Part shown: positions 1 to 9,308 of the stretch, piece by piece
Numbering within the stretch: position 1 is the stretch's first letter
Layout: each line of letters starts with the position of its first letter
Assembly (NCBI GenBank): GCA_025201345.1
Contig: JAIXMG010000037.1
Coordinates: 332,809 to 396,808 of the forward strand
DNA length: 64,000 bases
Direction of reading: 5' to 3'
Source of the DNA: Thamnidium elegans
Lineage: Eukaryota > Mucoromycota > Mucoromycetes > Mucorales > Mucoraceae
The notes under the pieces: generated by a model
The model's database searches: none
What the model saw: the letters and a program-made list of their open reading frames with translations, nothing else
Told to the model about the DNA's origin: nothing
Program-made: the position numbers and the translations under genes

Positions 1-3000
1 GAAATCACGTAGAACCAGTTAGATGGCTCAACCTGGTTATTTTTCAGGTCTGTTTTTTGTATTAAACCGACTGTAGAAATTATATCAGCAACGTCTATCA
101 CCGCGTACTTTTTATTTTCTGTTTCACTAAATGGCTGAACCATTGGTATAGATTTTGAATGAAGAGCAGTTTTGTGCGATTTCATGACCTCAACGACAGC
201 ATAGAAACTTCCATGGGGTCTACTTTCTTCAAGTTCCAAGTCAATTTCAAAAAAGAATAAGAGCTTACCGAGATACCAGTTTGGAATAGATTGTAAACGA
301 TTATTGACCCTAGTAGTCATTAGAAAAGTGGAAATGTCAGCAATGGTAAATAAACATATATAAATAAAACGTACCTTTTTTTTACATTCGACTCAAACAT
401 TACAAACTCTCCGCCTCTTTTAGTACAGCTTGCTGGTAATTTGGATTTAAAAAGAACAGAAGTAAGTACATGGGAGTCACGCCATAGTTTTGCTGCTGGC
501 GTTATTATTAAGTCCAAGTTCAACACTAGTGGGCGGCCTTTGTTGATACCCAAGAAGCGACGCTTGTAAGATGCTATTGCTAGAATCAACGAATCCATTC
601 TAACCAAACCTTCAATAGTAAGGTCACCAGAATAACCCTTAGGTATCAAAACGGGAGAAGAAAATGGTTCCCATAGTTGTGGATAGTCATTGCAATTGTC
701 TATATACGTAGCTGGATGCTTGACGAAGCCTGTCTTGTTACTTTCCGGGTTTCTATTATACAAAACAGAGAAATCAATCATACCGGTAGCTTCTAAAAAT
801 TTGAACCGTGTGATCCTTTCAAGAACATTTATTGCATTCGCATCCACATTCACTCTTGCTCTCATCTTCTTTTTGTAATTTCCAATCTCGCGCTCCATAC
901 TTCTAACACTAATGTTTCTTAAAGAAGAGCATTGTTCGATAATATGGGGGATGTGAAAAAGGTGATGCATCGACGACTTGTAAATAGAATTTGAAATAGC
1001 TTTTGCGGTAATTTGTCTATCAATATAGCGATACCAAGTTTCAAGAGAACTATATAGTTTAATCAAATAAGTAAGTTAAATAACACCAAACTAAAATTTA
1101 CTTCTCGCTGAATACTCACTCCTTAATTTCGCCAATGTCAGCTTTAGATACTTCCCACTGTAAGGACAATGCGCATGCCCTAGTCAAAGCTAAAATGGCT
1201 GTTTTGATGGATGGATCTTCAAATAGACTGACAACTAGAACAGGTACAATATATATAAGCCACTGTATCCAGTCGATACTTCTATAAAGACCTTTTACAT
1301 TTAATGGGTTGACAGGATGAAAGCCACCTTGAAATACCCCGGCCGGGATCAACAATCGCGAGTTTTGAATACCAACATTTAAGCATTCAAATTGTTTATT
1401 CGACAACTGAAACGGATAGGCAGATTCATTACCGTAATATTTGTAGCTGTCATTATAACGTTTCGATAATAAATCAAAAAACAACTTGCTGATATTGGAG
1501 ATACCGTGAAGTTCGTCAAAACCAAAGGTACAGGAACCAGAAAACGTAGAGAGTGTTCCAAATATAGTTGGCTTCTTGATCCCATACGTGTTTTCACGCT
1601 TAAAAATAGTGATATGTGAGTATTATTATTAATTTTTGTTTTTTTTTAAAAAAAAAAGAACATACGTAAAGTGAGCTTGAATCCTCTAATAATAAGCTTT
1701 CTTTAGACCTCAAAGGGGCAGTGCGATCTGCAAAATACATTCCAGCTCTTCGTGTATTTGGTGGACCGTCTGATCGTTGAGAACCCAGTGTAAGACAAAA
1801 CCTACAGCCATTTTTTCTTTATTAGCGAAGAAGAAAAAAGGTTAGCTAATGTATTGCATTTTTTTTTATATACCTATGTACTTACCCAGTATGTCCAGAA
1901 AAATTCATAAGTCTGTTACATTCAATACCATCACCATTTACAAAAAGAGCATATACTTTACATCTTATAGGAAGTTCTGTACCTATTTGGTTAACAATGG
2001 TTTTTTCCGAAAGTGTCTTGAGTTCGTTTACAATTGGTTTTAAAAAGGAATTAAAATCAGATTTGGATTTACCAGGAAGAATGCCGATTTGGAAAGTTGC
2101 GTGTCTGGCATATCTATCAAAAAGGTAAACAATTTAACTCGTTAATACTTCGTCACAACTTATTAACCAGTCTTTCTTTAACTTTTGTACCTTTCAGAAC
2201 TTTCTAGATTCAATACAACAGCGTGGATCATGATCATACTTGAATGGGAACTTGAGGACGTAAACCCGTCGACATCAATTTTCAAGTATATATTTATTAT
2301 ATTTTGGTCAGTGTTGATAGCTTGGCTACTATAAAGGTTCTTGAAAATCTCTCCGTCGAAGATATCAGCGTACGTATCATTGTTTCTTGTTATATTTTCA
2401 ATTACGTCTTTTTGGCGATCTATCAAGTTCTGACGTATTTCTTCTGAAGATATCATCTCTGCTACTTTATCTGCGATTGAGACCATTTTAGTGATTTTTG
2501 ATAATAGTCTCGATGAATTGCATACTGGACAATTGAGAAGGTGATCATCTTCTAGACTATACAAATAGCATCCATTGTTACAAACGTCGTAAGATCTTGT
2601 CATCTGTAACGGTATAACATTCTTGACAAGGCTGGCACAGGCTTCATTGCTCAAGAGTTTGCTAGTAGTAGAGTCTGAATCAATATACAAGGTAATTTTT
2701 TTTTTTAAAAAAAAACTATTAGTCTCTAATAGGATCAATATAATAGTCTCAATTAATATATTTACCCAAGCTTTCGTCAGCAAGCATCATGTTGATTAAA
2801 TGTCTCATTGCTCTTGAACCTTCTCGGCTGATGTTGTATGTATCACATACTTCTTCAAACATCACACTATATTTTTCGATATTGGTGAATGCAAATTTGG
2901 GAATATTCAAGTTATATTCAATATCATCATCAGCTTGCTCAAGATCTTCGAGTAATTCATTGTCAACTTCAGAAGAAGAAAAGGAGTCAGCAAGTAAACA

Positions 3001-3301
3001 CTCAGAGTCAAATGGTTCTGTTATATAGATGGTTTAGTAAGTAAGACTATGGATATTTTATAGAATTTACGTGTCATTATCATTAATATTTACCTTCGTT
3101 TTCTAAGAAATCACCAGTAGTTTCTGGCTCATCATTGAAATCCATGTACTCGCTGTAGTCATACTCACTTTCAGAATTATTTGCAACTGGGGGATTAATA
3201 ATTGAAAGGGATCTGGCCTGTTGGACAAGGAGCTGGCGAACATAATTGATACTGTTGCTGGATACACGTGTACGCTTGTTGGGATTATAAGTATAAGACA
3301 T
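1..3301 (-). CDS. tnp2-type CACTA transposase, eight exons, C-terminus cut by window edge
   Basis: Catalyses cut-and-paste movement of the CACTA element. I join exons 3301-3094, 3017-2766, 2674-2191, 2113-1886, 1801-1666, 1598-1120, 1049-375 and 309-<1. Every junction has a GT donor and AG acceptor and keeps the frame, which is the main support for the model. Family features seen: a zinc-binding-like cluster with CNNGC and CPVC (exon 3), the segment DGFTSSSSHSSMIMIHAVVLN followed after a splice by ERYARHATFQIGILPG, an FVNGDGIECNRLMNFSGHTG segment (exon 4), and an SMEREIGNYKK motif (exon 7). These match the Transposase_21/tnp2 family as I know it from fungi. The ATG at 3301 starts the first open exon. 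No frameshift or stop was found. Several introns contain T(n)A(n) tracts. The final residues lie outside the window. Confidence 0.85.
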
Positions 3302-3969
3302 TTTAATAAGCTGTTTAATGGAATATTTTTATTTGAAATTAATGTAAGTTATTTCTTTTTTTTTCTGGGTACTTTTATACAAAAAAATAACTTGGCATTT
3401 TTTTTTTTTAAAAAAAAAGTGTTTTACGGTAGATATTTTATCTTTGACAATTAATTTCAAAATACTTGTTTGAACCACTCCTTGCGCTTTGTTTTATTTT
3501 CCTGGAACTATCGGTGTAAATGAGGAGATATTTCTTACTTGGCATTAGCTTCAAAATAGTAGTAGGAACCAGTCATAGAGCTTCGTTTAATATTCTTGTG
3601 TAACCGAAAAGATGTTGTAGACAATAATTGAACGCTAAATGGACACAAGAGCCAAAATGAAGAGATTATACCGATAACATAAAGTAAATGTACGTATGTA
3701 TAAAAAATATAAAGCATTAAAATGATACCAACATGCTCCTAGACTAATACGATTGAATAGATGACTTGCTTTGAAAAATCTAGCCATTGGTTCCGCCCCT
3801 TTTTTTTTACTGTGATTTATTTCTTGCTTCTACCTAAACGGGACGTTTGACAGAAAACTATTTTGGTTCCTCGTCAGGTAAATAATGGATTTAAAATTGT
3901 ATTTAAAGGAACTTTTTTACTTTAGAAAAAAAAAACATTCTACTTTTATTTTAAAAACGCAAATATAAT
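3302..3969. promoter_or_regulatory. Divergent promoter region of the CACTA transposon
   Basis: This 668-bp spacer separates the start codons of the transposase (minus) and the second gene (plus), so it must hold both promoters if both are expressed. It is AT-rich and contains a T-run next to an A-run around 3398-3418 and an A-run just before the plus-strand start (about 3926-3936). I see no convincing distinct TATA box or open reading frame of interest. Confidence 0.5.
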
Positions 3970-4965
3970 ATGACTGACGGCAATGAATACCCTTTGGACT
4001 CTCTTCGGTTTTTACAAGAGTTTGACGTCAATCCCTCTCTTTCTGACTCTGTTAAACTTGACACTCTTATAGGGGAAGTACGAGAAATTAAGGTGATGTT
4101 ATCTCAACTGTTGGCCTTGAATAGTAGAAACTCTTCTGGCTTCTCTTTTAATCCTGTTTCATTGGGTTCAGGTAATAATTTGGTTAAGGAAATAAATATT
4201 ATTTTGCTTGGTTCTAACTACTGTTTGTTTATTTAGGATCTCGCTCTGTAAGTACAAGCCAGTTGCAAATCAACCCGTCTTCTTTTGAGATCTTCAATAG
4301 CCAAGAAAAGGTCGATGATATTGTAAGCAAGGCAAAAAGCAACCGTGGTAAACGTTGCTATGGTAAGAGTAATGTCTCTTTGAAAACTGGTGTAGCACCC
4401 AACAATGTGAAGAATCTGATCACAGCAATGTGTACTCTTTGGCTGGAAAAGAAGAATGTTACGTACGGCATGGCTACGACCGAAGAAGATCATGAGGCAC
4501 GACTTCAAGATGCAGTTGATCGATACGAAAAGACAAATGTATTGGTCACTCTGTTTGTTCGTACGCACTTTGAGAACGCAAACCAAGGATTTCGATGGTC
4601 AGCCATGTCAAAGGGAGACAGGGAACGCATGGCGTTGGTTGTCGAGCACATTGTCTTGGAGACGCTCACCAACCAAGCCTGTCTTCCGTTGGATTGTGCA
4701 GAAGACAGCTGGGTAGCATGTTACTTGCTGTCTGTAGCTATTCGTAACGAAGGTTCAAGAAAGGCCGGAAGGAAATCAAACGTAAGCTATTTTATTACTT
4801 TTTTTTATTCGCATTATTAACTTTTTTTTTTTTGGATTGACATAATAGGTCGCTATTGAAGTCGACGAGTATTCAATCGCTGGTATGGTAGAAGAAATTG
4901 AATTACCACAGGTAAGTATTGATGGAGTCCATCAGGTGTTAGGCGAGAAGAGAAAAAGAGGTTAA
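3970..4965 (+). CDS. CACTA accessory protein of unknown function (287 aa, three exons)
   Basis: Exons 3970-4171, 4237-4781 and 4849-4965 join in frame through GT-AG introns and end in TAA. I do not recognise the family. The N-terminal ~70 residues contain a heptad-like segment (KLDTLIGEVREIKVMLSQLL) that could form a coiled coil. The central part is a charged helical domain of about 180 residues with LVTLFVRTHFENANQGFRW. The C-terminus ends in a basic cluster (EKRKRG) that could be a nuclear signal. Because it lies between the transposase and the right subterminal repeats and is transcribed divergently, it may play the role that TnpA plays in plant CACTA elements (binding subterminal repeats). 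That function is inferred from position only. A captured host gene is the main alternative. Confidence 0.65.
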
Positions 4966-4990
4966 ACCAATAGAATCTTTGCCTTTTTTT

Positions 4991-5021
<31 letters not shown>

Positions 5022-5799
5022 GTATAAATAGCTTGTTTTTTTCTTTATTTTACTTTTCTTTTCTTTTTTTATTTTACTTTTCCTTCCTTTTTTCTTTTTT
5101 TTTTACAAATAAATAAAAGTTCTTTTTTTTTGAACTTTGTGTACAATTGTTCCCAATCATGTTATAATTCATCCCATTCTTCGAGATCAGGTAATGTTCT
5201 GTCAAGTATATAATTTATTTAGTTCTAACACTATTGTTTTTATTTTATAAAGCTTGTATTTCTACTACTACTCACTCTAAGGCTTTTTTTTTGCCTTTTG
5301 TAAAGCTAAATGGTAATTATATCACTTGATTCAAACTTAATAGCTTATTCTAACTCTTTTTTTATTCAAGGCATTGTCTTATTCCGCCTGTGTATTCTCC
5401 TCTTATCTTACTGTGTGTTATTTATGTAATTATCACTTGATTCAAACTTAATATTTTATTCTAACTCTTTCTTTTATTCAGGGTATTAGCTTCTTTCATG
5501 TGTGTATTATCCTCTTACTTTACTATACCCTAATTAATTCCTGTACATACTAGAAGATAATAGCAGACTATAATATAAACATATACCCTTACCCTTAATA
5601 TACATAAATCCCACAAAAAACCATTTGTAAATAATAAAAAATTTCGCTTTTTTTTATAATTCCTTATTTTCTATATATAAATGTATCTCAAAATGTGCTA
5701 TCGATACCCTATTATTGAATAAATATTTTATGTAATGACCTTTTAATGATCCAATAAGAGCTGTAATCTTTTTTTAAGGTTAAACTAGCGATATTGATA
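4966..5799. other. Non-coding right arm of the CACTA element
   Basis: No gene seen. The first part is strongly T-rich (a long T-run around 4997-5021 and several shorter ones). The stretch from about 5100 to 5770 matches 8030-8600 in the deletion derivative by eye: shared phrases include AAATAAAAGTTCT, TTGTAACTCAT-like and CACTTGATTCAAACTTAATA. This identifies it as transposon interior. Two near-direct copies of TCACTTGATTCAAACTTAAT also lie within it (about 5321 and 5432). Confidence 0.6.
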
Positions 5800-6027
5800 G
5801 CTGAATCAGTAATGATAAATTATTATCACTGATGATAAATCAAGCACTGATGATAATTTATTATCAATAGTGATAAATCAAGCACTGATGATAGTCCCAA
5901 TCATCAATGATAATCCTAATCATCAGTGATAAATCTTAATCATTGCTGATAAATTTATCATCAATGATAATTCAATCATCACTGATTAGCAGTGATGATA
6001 AATTTATCATTTCTGCTCGCCTTAGTG
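5800..6027. repeat. CACTA subterminal repeat array and right terminal repeat
   Basis: The array consists of many short copies in both orientations of a unit like ATCACTGATGATAAAT, for example AAGCACTGATGATAA at about 5851 and 5890. It ends at 6027 with CGCCTTAGTG, the complement of CACTAAGGCG. Such arrays are the usual binding sites for CACTA transposase or accessory proteins (family knowledge). The unit differs from the one in the 7131-8728 copy, although the outermost 12 bp are nearly the same. Confidence 0.8.
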
Positions 6028-6388
6028 TAATATCAATGGCGGCTGTTGAATACTTAAATCTACACCTAAAGCCTAACTCTCTAATGACCTTTCGGGTGGC
6101 ATTATAGCTAATTGAGTAACTAACACTACACAAGTATTTATGGACATCACGAGCAGACTGTAAGGAACCGGATCGAAGTTTTAAACGTATCAATGTTTTA
6201 GTAAACGGCTTCACAATGCTGGGTCTTCCGGTATGTTGTCGAATATAATTTGGAATAATGCCTGATCTCAATCTGTTTACATGAGACTTCGAAACTGCAG
6301 TACGTTTCACAATGTTTATAGTAGGTTCACCTTTCAAAATCAGAGACTTAACATCATCACGTTTACTTTGGCTGAGTTTATAAGGCAT
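6028..6388 (-). pseudogene. Tc1/mariner-like transposase, N-terminal fragment broken by CACTA insertion
   Basis: The frame starts at the ATG at 6388 and reads about 120 residues of a Tc1-type DNA-binding region: LSQSKRDDVKSLILKG followed by a helix-turn-helix-like stretch, a GRPSIV motif, and a second HTH-like region ending in CRFKYSTAAIDI. It stops at 6028, exactly where the CACTA terminus begins. The continued open frame to 5972 is read-through into the CACTA end. The DDE catalytic domain would lie left of the CACTA element, outside the window. Family assignment rests on HTH layout and the GRP motif. Confidence 0.6.
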
Positions 6389-6758
6389 AGTTATTTTTAA
6401 AAGTGGTAAAATTTGGAGCGAAATAGTGAGTAGAAAATATTCGAAAAGTTCGAAGGTATTTATAGCATAAAATAGAGGAAGGTTTAAATATTAATATACT
6501 ATAAATATATTTTAGATACATCTACGTGCCGGCCGTAAATGATTTATTACTTAAATTATGCGGAAAATTAAAAAAATTCCGAATCACTTTATTTTCCTTA
6601 CATCATGATTACGTCATAGAGAATAATTAAAAATTTATTCATAATAAAATTTAGACTCTTCTGATTTCTTTGATACTTAGCTTGAATAGCTAGTACCATT
6701 ATTTGATGAGATAATTAGAAAACAAGTTTTGTGGGTCAATTTATGTACCCACTGTATT
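6389..6758. other. Presumed 5' flank of the Tc1-like element
   Basis: No gene seen. This should contain the promoter and right terminal repeat of the Tc1-like element. A GC-richer patch (CGTGCCGGCCGTAAATGA at about 6525) stands out in AT-rich sequence and could be part of the terminal repeat, but the partner end is not in the window, so I cannot define it. The last five bases (6754-6758, GTATT) are the target-site duplication of the next solo LTR. Confidence 0.35.
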
Positions 6759-7130
6759 TGTCGTATTTGAGGTTGATATTTATATAAAACATATAAATAA
6801 TCATATTGTGAATAAAAACAAGCTTAATAATAAAAATCTTCTAATATTTCAATAATAATGCATCCCGATACATTATTATTAAACACCGAAATCAATACGG
6901 ACATTTCTAGTGAAAACGGTTCCTACTTCTGACTTAAAATATAAAAATTTTAATCCAATAACATTAATGCGAGATAAGAGATATTGTAATAACATTGGTC
7001 TTGATCCAGAACTAGCTACTCTGGATAAAAGAAAGGAACACCCATTGTTATAAGCAATACATTAACTCACATCAATGATATGAATATAGTATAAATAATA
7101 TACTCTAGGACATATAGAAAATATCTCCTT

Positions 7131-7400
7131 CACCACGGCGAGAAATAGCGCTAAATATTAAGCACTGGTGCTTGTACAAGCACTGGAATGCTTGGGGAAG
7201 CACTAGCGCTAATTTTAAGCAGGTGAAAAAAAAAATCACTGGAAATTGGAACCCCATCTTTTCAAGCTCAGGGTTAGCTTTTTTTCACAAAAAAATAAAA
7301 TAAAATAAAAAAGAAATACTAATAAAAATTATGTTTTTGAAAAAAAAACCATTTCAACGCTTGGTGAAGCGCTAGCGCTAAATTTAGCACTGAATTTTTT
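7131..7400. repeat. Left terminal and subterminal repeats of the CACTA derivative
   Basis: Outer end CACCACGGCGAG, followed inward by copies of AGCGCTAAAT, AAGCACTGGTGCTT and GCACTAGCGCTAA, with the last cluster near 7365-7390. Several units are palindromic (TAGCGCTA). Confidence 0.8.
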
Positions 7401-7759
7401 TTTTTATGTACCGTTTGACATATTGTTATTTTATCTTCCGCTTAATAAAAGACTTTATAAACTATGCGTTTTTTTTTTCAAGCTTCACTCTATTCAACTA
7501 CTTTATAACTATTTTACTTTTTTAAATGAATATTACGACCGTTAGTTACAACAATAAAAAAAGACCTTACTGCTAACTCCATAAAATATGGTAAATAATA
7601 AAGATGTAATTCTAATTTATTGTACATATACAGAATTTTTTATAATAAGTCTATCTCGTAATAATTTGCAAATCACTATCGAAGTAGAAGCTCCTTTTTT
7701 TTAAAAGGCAAAAATATATCTTTTTTTTTTTAAGACAAACGAAATAATTTACACTACTA

Positions 7760-7916
7760 TTACAAGTCGTTTATCTTGCTGGCATTTTTGAACATGTCTT
7801 GATCGAAAGCTGTCGAAGACAAAATGACATAGTACCAATTGGACGACCCAACTTGTTTATTTATCAAGTCAGTCTTTTGAATTAAACCAACAGTTGAAAT
7901 AATGTCGGCGAATCCC
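7760..7916 (-). pseudogene. tnp2-type transposase, C-terminal remnant
   Basis: Minus-strand translation gives FADIISTVGLIQKTDL and then SSNWYYVIL before a stop at 7760-7762. It matches the transposase C-terminus at 20-140 of this window (VADIISTVGLIQKTDL, NWFYVI). It supplies the natural C-terminus that the window edge cuts from the larger copy. The upstream coding sequence is gone. At the junction an 8-bp inverted repeat (CGAATCCC at 7909-7916 and GGGATTCG at 7933-7940) marks the deletion point, as expected of filler DNA from interrupted gap repair. Confidence 0.85.
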
Positions 7917-8609
7917 GAGATTAATAACACTGGGGATTCGTTTTTTTTTTAGTATAAATATTTCGTTTTTTTTTAATTGCTTTTCCTTTCCTTTTATTTC
8001 TTTTCTTTTATCAATTTTTCTTAATAAAATAAAATAAAAGTTCTCTTGAACTTTACTTATATAGGTTTTCGCCATGTTGTAACTCATCTCATTCTTTGAA
8101 ATCAGGTAATGCTATTAAGTATAAATTATGAAGACAACTACATATATCTAATATTCTATTATTTCTATTCTATGTATTTTTTATTTCTATTACTGCTTGC
8201 TTAAAGGGTATTTACTTTAATAAATTTTGCTAAAAGGTAATTATTTCATTTGATTCAAACTTAATAATAGCTTATTCTGACTCTTTTTTTTTATATAGGT
8301 ATTGTCTTATTCCACAAGTGTCCATTCCCTTTTTTTTTCTTTTTTTATTATTGTCCGTATCAAAATATAATAACAAACTATAATATACACATATACCCTT
8401 CCATTTCTTAATATATACATTCACATATAAATAAATAATAAAAATGCTCGCTTTTTTTCAGAATCTCTCTTTTTTTTTATATATACCTGAATATATAAAT
8501 ATTTATTACAAAATGTGCTATAATTATTATATTATTGAATAAATATTTTATACCATGACCTGATTAATTCCATACCGTCGTAATGCTGTTTTTTTTTTAA
8601 ATGTGAGCC

Positions 8610-8728
8610 AACGCTTAATCTAACGATAGTGATCAGCCAAGCGTTAGTCGTAACTGAAGCGCTAGCGCTAAACCAAGCACCAGTGCTTAGCAACAGCGCT
8701 AAATTTAGCGCTATTTCTCGCCTTGGTG
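8610..8728. repeat. Right terminal and subterminal repeats of the CACTA derivative
   Basis: Contains AGCGCTAGCGCTAAACC, AAGCACCAGTGCTTAG and AGCGCTAAATTTAGCGCT, ending in CGCCTTGGTG at 8728. It mirrors the left arm and differs in unit sequence from the array of the larger CACTA copy. Confidence 0.8.
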
Positions 8729-9216
8729 CTTTATAATAATAAAACAAATATACAGTAATAATACTCTATATCTTGTAATTACAATCCTTTAATTATATAA
8801 AATATAATTATACGGGAAAAAGTTCTAGTCAGAAATATATAAATAAAATATAAGGAACGTTTCATCAACCTACTCATAACATATCCAATAAGGACGATTC
8901 GACCACCCTGTCATTATTAAGAACAAGGTGGAGATTACCGGAAGGACATGTTATCCGATCAAGGGGATTGGATCAAAGAATATTTATAGTCAATTCGAAA
9001 GAGTAGAATATATATATTTGAAAGTGAGAAGGTTGAGTCTAGATATTGACCCGAACCTATCATAACAATAAGATCAGGTACCGATTACGGTTGTTAAGAA
9101 GTATAAAAAGGGATTATTATTTAGTTTAGCAGAATTCTTTAGTTTGATTTTTAATTAATAAATTTCTCTAAGTTTTATCTCGATAATTTATCGTCTAATT
9201 TACTTCAATTCCAACA

Positions 9217-9308
9217 GTATTTATACTAGAAGGATTTCTTCAGATCTCTATAAACGATCCAAAAATTTATGACACAAAAAAAAAATTTATGATAACAAAA
9301 AAAAAAAT
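9217..9308. other. Truncated 3' edge of element C
   Basis: Short AT-rich stretch with two A-runs between the solo P LTR and the RNase H stop codon of element C. No integrase sequence is found here, so element C is truncated just downstream of RNase H. Confidence 0.5.

Larger units (their letters stand above)
1..6027. mobile_element. CACTA (En/Spm) DNA transposon, right part, apparently intact
   Basis: The right end is visible: read from outside inward on the minus strand it starts CACTAAGGCGAG at 6027, the canonical CACTA terminus. A dense subterminal array of short repeats lies just inside (about 5800-6027). The interior holds a tnp2-type transposase (minus) and a second gene (plus) transcribed divergently from a 668-bp spacer. 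The left end is outside the window. The insertion point lies inside a Tc1-like transposase reading frame; the 3-bp duplication is presumably TAA (6028-6030) but cannot be confirmed without the left side. All visible splice phases agree, so this copy may be autonomous. Confidence 0.85.
7131..8728. mobile_element. Internally deleted CACTA-like transposon, 1598 bp, non-autonomous
   Basis: Ends are CACCACGGCGAGAAATAGCG at 7131 and, inverted, CACCAAGGCGAGAAATAGCG at 8728. The 3-bp duplication CTT flanks it (7128-7130 and 8729-8731). The uninterrupted LTR at 29221-30077 keeps a single CTT at the same place, so insertion site and duplication are directly proved inside this window. Subterminal units are based on AGCGCTAAAT and GCACTGGTGCTT on both arms. 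Inside remain only about 157 bp of transposase 3' end joined to the right-arm non-coding sequence. It has no complete gene and would need transposase in trans. Confidence 0.93.
6759..9216 (+). repeat. Solo LTR, family P, interrupted by a CACTA derivative
   Basis: Starts TGTCGTATTTGAGG and ends CTTCAATTCCAACA, flanked by the 5-bp duplication GTATT (6754-6758 and 9217-9221). After subtracting the 1601 bp of inserted transposon plus its duplication, the LTR is 857 bp, the same length as the uninterrupted copy at 29221-30077. A GTATAAAAAGG TATA-like box near 9100 suggests plus orientation. No internal retrotransposon sequence remains, so this is an LTR-LTR recombination product. Confidence 0.92.

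Noticed and set aside
1849..2043. Plus-strand 64-codon frame in the transposase region
   Set aside because: Antisense shadow of transposase exon 4 and the neighbouring intron.
5800..6027. CRISPR-like array of short repeats
   Set aside because: Units are palindromic, unevenly spaced, in both orientations, and lie at a CACTA terminus in a eukaryotic genome; subterminal repeats explain them.
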